NCBI GenBank assembly: GCA_022758985.1
Contig: JAEMQC010000089.1
Location: forward strand, 1-5,339
Direction of reading: 5' to 3'
Origin: Campylobacteraceae bacterium
Lineage (GTDB): Bacteria > Campylobacterota > Campylobacteria > Campylobacterales > UBA6016
Length of the DNA: 5,339 nt
Positions 1 to 5,339 of the stretch are shown here, piece by piece. The position numbers and the translations under genes were made by a program. The notes below the pieces were generated by a model. It made no database searches and had not been told where the DNA came from. It saw only the letters and a list, made by a program, of their open reading frames with translations. Position 1 is the stretch's first letter. Every line of letters starts with the position of its first letter.

Positions 1-188
1 TAGACGGCAGAGACCCAAACGGCTACGCCGGGATCGCATGGAGCCTCGGAGGAGTGCATGATAGGGCTTGGCCGTCTCGTAAAATATTTGGGAAAGTGCG
101 ATATATGAACTACAACGGTTGCAAAGCAAAATTTGACGTGAAAGGGTATATTATGAAAATCAATAGGAGTTATTCGTGTTTACTTTAA
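1..188 (+). CDS. phr: Class II CPD deoxyribodipyrimidine photolyase, C-terminal end (5' partial)
   Basis: This is the last 61 codons of a gene that enters from the left edge. The frame is set by the codon starting at position 3, and the stop TAA is at 186-188. The peptide shows the C-terminal signature of class II photolyases: DGRDPNGYAGIAW, then GGVHDRAW, IFGKVRYMNYNGCKAKFD and a short tail. These enzymes use light and FAD to split cyclobutane pyrimidine dimers in DNA. The DGRDPNGY segment lies in the FAD-binding alpha-helical domain, and its Asn is, from family knowledge, the residue close to flavin N5. Family members end soon after the KFD-x-x-x-Y motif, so the stop is in the expected place, although the last residues (SYSCLL) look unconserved. 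The tail overlaps the GTG start of the decayed sulP remnant by 13 nt. Family assignment rests on motif memory; only about 13% of the protein is visible. Confidence 0.85.
   Translation, partial: DGRDPNGYAGIAWSLGGVHDRAWPSRKIFGKVRYMNYNGCKAKFDVKGYIMKINRSYSCLL
165..169 (+). promoter_or_regulatory. Shine-Dalgarno of the sulP remnant
   Basis: AGGAG lies 6 nt before the GTG at 176, inside the end of the photolyase gene. It supports GTG 176 as the original start of the decayed transporter and suggests the two genes were once co-transcribed. Confidence 0.55.
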
Positions 189-416
189 AAAACTATGACA
201 CCGGCAATGTCAAAAACACCTGCTTTCCGGTTCGGTAGTCGCCATAGCCCTTGTGCCGGAGGCGATAGCCTTTTCGTTTGTCGCCGGACTTAGCCCTGTC
301 GTGGGACTTATACTGTCTTTATACTAGGGCTTGTAACTGCCCTTATCGGCGGTAAGCCGGGGATGATTAGCGGGGCTACGGGGGCGGTCGTTGTCGTGCT
401 TGCCATGATATACTAA
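176..416 (+). pseudogene. Decayed N-terminal fragment of a SulP-family anion permease
   Basis: Reading all three forward frames in turn restores the start of a SulP transporter. Frame A (176-217) gives VFTLKNYDTGNVKN. Frame B (220-309) gives LLSG, then AIALVPEAIAFSFVAG and LSPVVGL. Frame C (321-413) gives ILGLVTALIGGKPG and ISGATGAVVVVLA, followed by TAA at 414-416. VPEAIAFSFVAG and GGKPGMISGATGA are hallmark segments of TM1-TM3 in this family (sulfate, bicarbonate or other anion uptake at the inner membrane). One base is missing near 217-219 and one near 308-310. Restoring a T at the second site gives GLYTVFILGL, as expected for the family. About 80 of the usual 500 or so codons remain and no later part is recognisable nearby. 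The GTG start and AGGAG are intact. Functional transport is ruled out. Sequencing error could explain single indels but not the missing gene body. Confidence 0.85.
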
Positions 417-520
417 GGATGTGGAAAAAATATCTCTTCAAGGCTTAAGGCAAATATAAAGCTTTCGGTCATCCAACGAGGCGTACTGTCGATAGGGCAA
501 GGGTCTAAAAGCCAGTTTAG
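417..520 (+). other. Spacer between the sulP remnant and the nhaA promoter, possibly eroded sulP
   Basis: No gene can be supported here. In one frame, 430-456 reads ISLQGLRQI, which loosely resembles the TVxLAGLLQI stretch that lies further along in SulP proteins. A HisPro codon pair at 470-475 could echo the conserved PHP motif. These hints are weak and would require further indels. A forward frame and a reverse frame are both open across most of this stretch but give no recognisable protein. No hairpin with a T-run was seen. Confidence 0.3.
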
Positions 521-526
521 TATAAT
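521..526 (+). promoter_or_regulatory. -10 box of the nhaA-nhaD operon
   Basis: A perfect TATAAT, preceded by the T-rich context GTTTAG. It predicts a transcript start near 532-534 and a leader of about 35 nt before the nhaA ATG. No TTGACA-like -35 is found 16-18 nt upstream. This fits the sigma-70 promoters of Campylobacterota, which rely on the -10 and AT-rich upstream DNA. The leader is too short to hold a sodium riboswitch. Confidence 0.55.
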
Positions 527-557
527 AGACGCATTCAGGCATAGGCCAGATACCATT

Positions 558-562
558 AAAGG
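558..562 (+). promoter_or_regulatory. Shine-Dalgarno of nhaA
   Basis: AAAGG is placed 6 nt before the ATG at 569 and supports that start codon. Confidence 0.6.
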
Positions 563-568
563 TTTTGA

Positions 569-1591
569 ATGATAAAGCAAAATAAACCCATAGATAGGCT
601 TTCAAAACCACTTGAGAGATTTTTGAAGCTTGAAGCGGCGAGCGGCATTATGCTGATAGTTTTTACTCTGCTTGCCATCATCTGGGCAAACTCTCCGTTT
701 AAAGAGTCCTACTACGGGCTAATTCATACCGAGTTTAAAATAAGCGTAGGCAGTTTTGTCTTTTCTCATACGTTGCAGCATATGGTCAACGACGCCCTGA
801 TGTGCATATTCTTTTTTATCATAGGACTTGAGCTAAAACGTGAGTTTGCGGAGGGGGAGCTCAAAAATCCAAAGTCTGCCGCTTTGCCGATATTTGCGGC
901 TATTGGAGGAATGATTGTTCCGGCTTTGTTGTTTTTGGTAATAAACGATAGCGACTCGACAAAAAGCGGTTGGGGTATCGTCATGGCTACCGACATAGCT
1001 TTTGCCGTTGGGGTAATGGCTCCATCGACGCCGGAGCATTCAAAAGAGAGTTTTTTTGAGAAAATGGAGCATCTGAAAGAGAAATTTTTTCATGCCGCAA
1101 AAGAGGACGACCACCACGCAAAAACAAAAGCCTTGCGGGGGATGTCGGCTCTTAGTTTTTCATCGATGTCGATGCTGGATAGGCTTGAGATATTCTTTCA
1201 CCCTTGGAATATTTTTTACGTTTTGCCGCTATTTGCGCTTTTTAACGCCGGATTTGAGCCAAGCCGAGACTCTTTTTTCTCGTCTTTGTCGGTTGCGGTT
1301 AGCTTGTCGTTGTTTCTAGGTAAACCTATCGGGGTCATACTATTCTCGTATTTAGGGGTGGTTCTAGGCATAGCCTCTCTACCAAGGGGAGCAGGTTTTA
1401 GGGATATACTCGGCGTAGGTTTTTTGGCCGGAATAGGCTTTACGATGTCTATATTTATATCTATGCTGGCATTTAATAACGAACTTTTGGTCTCGGAGGC
1501 AAAAGGCGGGATATTCACGGCTTCTTTGCTATCTGGCTTGGTAGGGTATTTTATTTTAAAAGGTGGCAAGAATGCAAGAGTTGACGACTAG
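569..1591 (+). CDS. nhaA: Na+/H+ antiporter NhaA with internal deletion of TM V-VIII
   Basis: The 340-residue protein belongs to the NhaA family, inner-membrane antiporters that expel Na+ (or Li+) in exchange for H+. Family segments are clear on both sides of a gap. N-terminal part: residues 20-45 (LEAASGIMLIVFTLLAIIWANS), 81-91 (FFFIIGLELKR), 134-150 (GWGIVMATDIAFAVGVM), with Asp142 matching E. coli Asp133. C-terminal part: 203-229 (LDRLEIFFHPW to ALFNAGF), 251-255 (GKPIG, Lys252 matching E. coli Lys300) and 287-298 (AGIGFTMSIFIS). Between Met150 and Ala151 the family normally has some 85-95 residues with TM V-VIII, including the ALAIxDDLGA motif. That motif holds the Asp163/Asp164 pair essential for ion binding and is absent here. 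A long charged loop (151-202, with five His) follows the junction. The reading frame is intact, so the product may still be made, but antiport is unlikely. It is shorter than the usual ~380-450 residues. It has its own promoter and overlaps nhaD by 20 nt. Confidence 0.9.
   Translation: MIKQNKPIDRLSKPLERFLKLEAASGIMLIVFTLLAIIWANSPFKESYYGLIHTEFKISVGSFVFSHTLQHMVNDALMCIFFFIIGLELKREFAEGELKNPKSAALPIFAAIGGMIVPALLFLVINDSDSTKSGWGIVMATDIAFAVGVMAPSTPEHSKESFFEKMEHLKEKFFHAAKEDDHHAKTKALRGMSALSFSSMSMLDRLEIFFHPWNIFYVLPLFALFNAGFEPSRDSFFSSLSVAVSLSLFLGKPIGVILFSYLGVVLGIASLPRGAGFRDILGVGFLAGIGFTMSIFISMLAFNNELLVSEAKGGIFTASLLSGLVGYFILKGGKNARVDD
1559..1563 (+). promoter_or_regulatory. Shine-Dalgarno of nhaD, deciding its start
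   Basis: AAAGG inside the end of nhaA lies 8 nt before the ATG at 1572. The in-frame GTG at 1563 would overlap this ribosome site and has no suitably placed one of its own, so ATG 1572 is preferred. Confidence 0.6.
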
Positions 1592-2864
1592 CCTTGTAGG
1601 GATATTCTGCCTTACTCTTTTTTTGCTATCTTACGTAGCGATAGCGCTGGAAGACAAAATAGGTGTCAACAAATCCAAACCAGCCCTTTTTACCGGTACT
1701 TTTATGTTTTTCGTGCTCGGAATATATTTTCTTGCCCAGGGGAGTATCCCGCATAGCTTAGAGAGTATGGTAGAGCACGTAATATTGGAAATAGCCGGAA
1801 TCTTCTTCTTTTTATATGCCGCTATGACCTATATCGAGGCGCTAATCGAGAGAGGCGTATTCGACGCCCTAAAAATGAGACTTTTAAAAAAAGAGCTAAG
1901 CTATAAAAAGCTGCTTTGGGTCACGGGATTTTTGACGTTTTTTATTAGCGCCGTTGCCGACAATCTTACGGCGGCGCTTGTGTTTGCAACGCTTCTAATA
2001 ACTATCGAACGCGATAATAAAAGCTTTTTGGTGCCGGGGGCGATAAACGTCGTTGTAGCCTCAAACGCCGGCGGAGCATGGTCGCCTTTTGGCGACATTA
2101 CCACTCTGATGATTTGGAACGCAGGCAAAGCGCCGTTTTTTGACTTTTTCTACCTTTTTCCGGCCTCTTTTGTCGGATGGGCGCTTACCTGCTTTTTGCT
2201 CTCACTTTATGTTCCAAACGCAAGCGTGGCGCATGCCACACATCAAAACGAGAGCTATCTAAAACCGGGCGCAATGGGAATAGTATGGCTCGGGTTTTTT
2301 ACTATAGCCGTATCAGTATTTGCCCATCAGGCTCTACATCTGCCGGCGATAATCGGAATGATGTTTGGTCTTTCGCTTTTGATGATATATAGCTACAACC
2401 TCAAAAGAAAAAACAATATCGACATAGAGGTGTTTAAGAGTATCTCGAAGATAGAAAACGACACGCTCTTATTCTTTTTTGGACTAATGTTGGCGGTTGG
2501 GGCTTTGACCTATATCGGATATTTGGCTCTTGTGGCCGGTATCTATACGGTCGTAAATCCTACTATCGTCAACATAGTCGTAGGATTTTTGTCGGCTATA
2601 GTCGACAACGTACCGCTGACGTACGCCATACTTAAGGCGAATCCATCGATAGATATAACCCAGTGGCTTCTAGTAGTGCTTACCGCCGGTTGCGGAGGCT
2701 CTATGATAGCTTTTGGTTCTGCTGCCGGAGTTGGGGTGATGGGTAAGATGAGGGGAATTTATACGTTTGGCTCACATATGAGATATGCGTGGACCGTCGT
2801 TGTCGGGTTTTTGGCTTCGGTAGCGGTTTGGTATGTCCAGTTTGAGGTGATGGGTATATATTAG
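1572..2864 (+). CDS. nhaD: Na+/H+ antiporter NhaD (ion transporter superfamily)
   Basis: This 430-residue polytopic membrane protein of the NhaD family exchanges cytoplasmic Na+ or Li+ for external H+, mainly at alkaline pH or high salt. Counting from ATG 1572, it has an N-terminal membrane segment at about 7-27. The first half of the internal repeat follows: SAVADNLTAAL at 126-136 and NAGGAWSPFGDITTLMIW at 165-182. The second half comes later: SAIVDNVPLTYAILK at 341-355 and GCGGSMIAFGSAAGVGVMG at 373-391. The paired VADN/IVDN motifs (Asp130, Asp345) and glycine-rich stretches reflect the inverted two-fold repeat typical of this superfamily, where the Na+ site sits at the broken helices. Length is normal and no key motif is missing, so it looks functional. 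It overlaps nhaA by 20 nt, implying translational coupling. Its stop TAG overlaps the stop of the convergent minus-strand gene by 4 nt. A GTG at 1563 is an alternative start, adding three residues. Confidence 0.93.
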   Translation: MQELTTSLVGIFCLTLFLLSYVAIALEDKIGVNKSKPALFTGTFMFFVLGIYFLAQGSIPHSLESMVEHVILEIAGIFFFLYAAMTYIEALIERGVFDALKMRLLKKELSYKKLLWVTGFLTFFISAVADNLTAALVFATLLITIERDNKSFLVPGAINVVVASNAGGAWSPFGDITTLMIWNAGKAPFFDFFYLFPASFVGWALTCFLLSLYVPNASVAHATHQNESYLKPGAMGIVWLGFFTIAVSVFAHQALHLPAIIGMMFGLSLLMIYSYNLKRKNNIDIEVFKSISKIENDTLLFFFGLMLAVGALTYIGYLALVAGIYTVVNPTIVNIVVGFLSAIVDNVPLTYAILKANPSIDITQWLLVVLTAGCGGSMIAFGSAAGVGVMGKMRGIYTFGSHMRYAWTVVVGFLASVAVWYVQFEVMGIY

Positions 2865-3364
2865 GCCATCTCGAACCACGACAGTTTATTTGCAGTGTAG
2901 GCCATCAGCGCTTCGTAGAACTTCACGAATGCGAATGCGCTCTCTCTCGTCGGTATGTTTTTGTTGATTTTAAAAGAAAAAATCATCGTATTGTCGGACG
3001 TTATGTGTAGTCTCTTGTTGATATTCGTCTTCGTAAAACTATTTACCTCTCCGAAAATCTGGTCTTTGCCGAGCTCTACGTGACTCTCTTCGGACAGCGG
3101 CATCACAAGCGTTCCGGAGATGATGTAGTATATTCTATCTTTCGTCTCGGACCCAAGATCTAGCAGATCGTCTTTTTTATATCTGTTTATTTTTACGTCC
3201 GTAATTACGTTTAGTACGTCCGTCGTCTCTATGTTGTCGAATAGCCTGACGTGTTTTATCGAGTGAAACAGCTTCTCCTCTTGCGTGGCGGCTACATTCT
3301 TTTTGTTTTTTGAACCGGCTACTACGAGTTCAGCTATCTCTTCGGGGGTATACTTGACAAACAC
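2861..3364 (-). CDS. Small protein with degenerate cyclic-nucleotide-binding-like domain
   Basis: The 167-residue soluble protein starts at GTG (3364-3362), with GGAG/AGAG upstream overlapping the previous gene's stop. Residues ~38-135 follow the beta-roll pattern of the CRP/FNR cyclic-nucleotide-binding fold: LFDNI at 41-45, then RYKKDDLL, IYYIISGTLVMPL at 78-90, a Gly turn (LGKD) and IFGEVNSF at 103-110, where the phosphate cassette begins. The cassette lacks the usual small-residue run and clear Arg-Ala pair, so binding of cAMP or c-di-GMP is doubtful. A C-terminal helix (about 139-165) matches the dimerisation helix, but the protein ends there with no helix-turn-helix, so it is not a CRP-type regulator. 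It is the last gene after tgt and the coiled-coil gene, 6 nt from the latter, so it probably shares their transcript. It may be a ligand- or partner-sensing protein; the function is unknown. Confidence 0.75.
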   Translation of the reverse strand: MFVKYTPEEIAELVVAGSKNKKNVAATQEEKLFHSIKHVRLFDNIETTDVLNVITDVKINRYKKDDLLDLGSETKDRIYYIISGTLVMPLSEESHVELGKDQIFGEVNSFTKTNINKRLHITSDNTMIFSFKINKNIPTRESAFAFVKFYEALMAYTANKLSWFEMA

Positions 3365-3370
3365 TGCTCT

Positions 3371-4228
3371 CTACTCCAAAATAGTAAGTATTTCTTTGAG
3401 GTAGGTGTGCCATCCTCTGTCAAAAGTCTTTCTAAGATCGATATTCCTTAGATAATACTCGATAAACGTCTTCGTATCGTAGTTGCCCCTAATGCCGGAA
3501 TCCTTGAAAAAGCGGCGTATCTCCGGGCTTCTCTCGGCTTTGTACCAGAGCAGCTTGTCGAGATAGTAGAACTTTGCGTTGGTGGTAGCTTTTAGTTCGC
3601 CCAGATAGTAGTTTTTATACTCGTCAAACCACGATAAGAAAAGCTCTTTGAACGTATTTTCTATCTCTTCCATCTTGGCATACGCAACCGGTATTTCGTC
3701 TCTGGCTTCGGCGAAAAAGTGGGTAGCTTCGGCATATCTAGCTTTTAGCTGTGCATACTCTTTTCTTTTTTCATCCGAGTTCATATTCATCTCTAGCGCC
3801 CTCATGGAGCCTTCAAGGTAGCGCATCTTCATCTCATAGCTGTTTTGCATCGATTTGAGCTCTTCGATGCGTTCGCTTAGCTCTCTATACGGCTTGATCG
3901 TCTTTAGAAAGTCGCGCTCGAATATAAGTACCGGCATAGCAACTTTTGATAGGGTGGAAGAGTAAAACGAGTAGAGAGACATTACGTCTTTGTAGAGCTT
4001 GTAGACTAGACCGCTTAGTATGTTATTATCTATCGAACGTAGGTTTCTAACGGCGGTTTCCAAAAACCTCTTTAGCTTGAAATAGTCTATATTCGAGTAG
4101 GAAAGCCCGTTTTGGTCGATAAATGCCTGCTCAAACTCCACGACCTCTCTTATCTCACCGAAATAGTCGTCCAAAAAATTTTTGATATAGGCTTCGGCTT
4201 CTGAATGGTTCATCTGAAATTCAGCCAT
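3371..4228 (-). CDS. Hypothetical protein with central coiled coil, coupled to tgt
   Basis: I do not recognise this 285-residue protein. It has no signal peptide and no membrane segment, and is rich in Glu, Lys, Tyr and Phe, so it is likely cytosolic and alpha-helical. Residues ~1-95 form a helical N-terminal part. About 112-200 carry heptad-like runs (ELSERIEELKSM, YLEGSMRALEMNM, YAKMEEIENTFKEL) pointing to a coiled coil. The C-terminal ~85 residues form a compact aromatic-rich part (FYYLDKLLWYKAE, GIRGNYDTKTFIEYYLR, DRGWHTYLKEIL). The ATG overlaps the tgt stop by one base (TGATG), with a modest AGAAG 6 nt upstream, so translation is probably coupled to tgt. A second Met at residue 6 has no ribosome site. 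The cNMP-type gene follows after 6 nt, suggesting the two work together, perhaps as scaffold and sensor. That pairing is inference; no link to queuosine is visible in the sequence. Confidence 0.8.
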   Translation of the reverse strand: MAEFQMNHSEAEAYIKNFLDDYFGEIREVVEFEQAFIDQNGLSYSNIDYFKLKRFLETAVRNLRSIDNNILSGLVYKLYKDVMSLYSFYSSTLSKVAMPVLIFERDFLKTIKPYRELSERIEELKSMQNSYEMKMRYLEGSMRALEMNMNSDEKRKEYAQLKARYAEATHFFAEARDEIPVAYAKMEEIENTFKELFLSWFDEYKNYYLGELKATTNAKFYYLDKLLWYKAERSPEIRRFFKDSGIRGNYDTKTFIEYYLRNIDLRKTFDRGWHTYLKEILTILE

Positions 4229-5339
4229 CAGCTACTTCTTTTTTCATAAAACTCTTTTTTAAACTTTTTAAACTCTTTGTTTAGTATAGCACTCCTAGCC
4301 TCTTTTGCAAGGTTTAGATAATAGTGCAGATTGTGTATCGTGGCCAGCCTAAAAAACGTAAGCTCTTTGGCTCTGTATAGGTGACACATATAAGCTCTCG
4401 TGTATCTGCGACACACGGGGCAGTCACATTCTGGGTCTATCGGGTTTTGATCTAGTATATATTTTGCCGCTTTGATATTTACTTTGCCAAAGCTGGTAAA
4501 TAGCGTGCCGTTTCTAGCGTTTCTTGTCGGCATTACGCAATCGAACATATCAACGCCACGCTCAATATTTTCCACAAGGTCTTCGGGCGTACCGACCCCC
4601 ATCAAGTATCTAGGCTTGTCATGCGGCAAAAACGGCGTGGTCCACTCTACCGTATCATACATAGCGCTATTTTCTTCGCCGACCGATAGCCCGCCGATGG
4701 CAAACCCGTCAAATCCGGCTCCCTCGGCTTCCAGCGATACAAGCCCCTCGGCTGAGAGCTTACGAAATGCCTTGTCCGTGCCGCCTTGGACTATCGCAAA
4801 GAGGTTATTTGTTCTGGCTTTACCCTGTGCTTTTTGTATCGCATGATATTCGAGGCTTCTTTTTGCCCACTCCGTAGTCCTCTCTACCGACTTTCTAATA
4901 CGCTCCTGCTCGGCAGGAAGGGCTATGAGGTCGTCTAGCACCATCATAATGTCGCTGTTTAGCTCATACTGTATATCAAGGACTTTTTCAGGCGTGAAGT
5001 AGTGCGAGCTGCCGTCTATATGACTTTTGAACTTTATACCGTCATCAGATGCTTTTGATATATCTGAGAGGCTAAACGCCTGAAAACCGCCGCTATCGGT
5101 AAGAAAATTGCCCTCATACGTCGTAAATCCGTGCAGCCCGCCCATTTTTTCTACGACTTTGCTACCGGGACGAAGATATGTGTGGTATGTATTTGCGAGT
5201 ATGATTTTGGCTCCAAGCTCCTCAATATCCGCCATATCCAGAGCTTTTACGCTTGCCACTGTGCCTACCGGCATAAACACTGGGGGTTGTATCTCCCCTC
5301 TCGTCGCCTTGATAGTGCATGCTCTAGCCGCCCCATCTG
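4228..5339 (-). CDS. tgt: Queuine tRNA-ribosyltransferase (tRNA-guanine transglycosylase), 5' partial
   Basis: In bacteria Tgt exchanges guanine-34 of GUN anticodons (Asp, Asn, His, Tyr tRNAs) for preQ1, the committed tRNA step of queuosine synthesis. The coding frame runs past the right edge: upstream of PVFMPVGT it still reads GAARACTIKATRGEIQPP, typical of the N-terminus. The GTG at 5280 is therefore an internal Val codon, and only a few first codons are missing. TDSGGFQ (Asp codon at 5097-5095) is the substrate-binding and general base site. MFDCVMPTRNARNG (Asp codon at 4542-4540) holds the nucleophile. QGG and GFAIGGLSVGE bind the base. CDCPVC plus a His 26 residues later form the zinc site, at the same spacing as in well-studied Tgt enzymes. 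Everything needed for catalysis is present. It is the first visible gene of a leftward operon; its promoter is outside the window. Confidence 0.97.
   Translation of the reverse strand, partial: DGAARACTIKATRGEIQPPVFMPVGTVASVKALDMADIEELGAKIILANTYHTYLRPGSKVVEKMGGLHGFTTYEGNFLTDSGGFQAFSLSDISKASDDGIKFKSHIDGSSHYFTPEKVLDIQYELNSDIMMVLDDLIALPAEQERIRKSVERTTEWAKRSLEYHAIQKAQGKARTNNLFAIVQGGTDKAFRKLSAEGLVSLEAEGAGFDGFAIGGLSVGEENSAMYDTVEWTTPFLPHDKPRYLMGVGTPEDLVENIERGVDMFDCVMPTRNARNGTLFTSFGKVNIKAAKYILDQNPIDPECDCPVCRRYTRAYMCHLYRAKELTFFRLATIHNLHYYLNLAKEARSAILNKEFKKFKKEFYEKRSS

Noticed and set aside
2..77. Inverted pair AGACGGC (2-8) / GCCGTCT (71-77)
   Set aside because: It has a 62-nt loop and lies entirely within the photolyase coding sequence; most likely chance, not a terminator or RNA gene.
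133..154. TTGACG followed by TATATTAT as a promoter for the sulP remnant
   Set aside because: The spacing is only 8-10 nt, too short for a sigma-70 promoter, and it lies in photolyase codons.
527..568. Sodium-sensing riboswitch upstream of nhaA
   Set aside because: The predicted leader is only about 35 nt and shows no stable hairpins.
1563..1565. GTG as the start of nhaD
   Set aside because: It overlaps the best Shine-Dalgarno, while the ATG at 1572 has that site at good spacing.
1216..1569. 117-codon open frame on the minus strand inside nhaA
   Set aside because: It is antisense to conserved NhaA coding sequence, with no recognisable motif.
3716..3731. Possible transposase or toxin-antitoxin identity for the minus-strand unknown genes
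   Set aside because: No DDE, nuclease or toxin motif is seen, and sizes and the close coupling to tgt do not fit.
4472..4846. 124-codon open frame on the plus strand inside tgt
   Set aside because: It is a shadow of the strongly conserved tgt gene on the opposite strand.
5278..5280. GTG as the start codon of tgt
   Set aside because: The frame stays open to the window edge and upstream residues (ATRGEIQPP) match the Tgt N-terminus, so this is an internal Val codon.

Overview
The window looks like a chromosomal segment of a Campylobacterota (epsilonproteobacterial) bacterium of the Sulfurimonas/Sulfurovum/Sulfuricurvum kind. I infer this from the protein style (Tgt, NhaA and NhaD variants), heavy use of ATA for isoleucine, moderate GC, tight gene packing with overlaps, and a near-perfect TATAAT -10 box with no recognisable -35. 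No mobile element, CRISPR array, tRNA or rRNA is visible.

Left part (1-568): two features here are easy to miss. Positions 1-188 encode the last 61 codons of a class II CPD DNA photolyase whose start lies outside the window. Overlapping its tail, from a GTG at 176 with a good Shine-Dalgarno, are the eroded first ~80 codons of a SulP-family anion (sulfate or bicarbonate type) transporter. This remnant carries two single-base deletions and a stop at 414-416, and the rest of the gene is missing. A short spacer follows, with the promoter of the next operon at its end.

Middle part (569-2864, plus strand): a two-gene Na+/H+ antiporter operon, nhaA-nhaD, overlapping by 20 nt. NhaD looks complete. 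NhaA is in frame, but goes directly from the end of TM IV to the loop before TM IX. It therefore lacks TM V-VIII and with them the Asp-Asp pair of the ion-binding site. It is most likely inactive or altered, leaving NhaD as the working antiporter of the pair.

Right part (2861-5339, minus strand): a compact operon transcribed leftward, starting with tgt (queuosine tRNA-guanine transglycosylase, start outside the window). Next is an unrecognised 285-residue coiled-coil protein whose start codon touches the tgt stop. Last is a 167-residue protein with a degenerate cyclic-nucleotide-binding-type fold and no DNA-binding domain. Its stop codon overlaps that of nhaD, so the two operons meet tail to tail with no intergenic DNA and no visible terminator.

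Overall the region is ordinary housekeeping and ion-homeostasis DNA. The points of interest are gene decay (sulP, nhaA) and the unexplained protein pair behind tgt. I see no convincing new multi-gene system.
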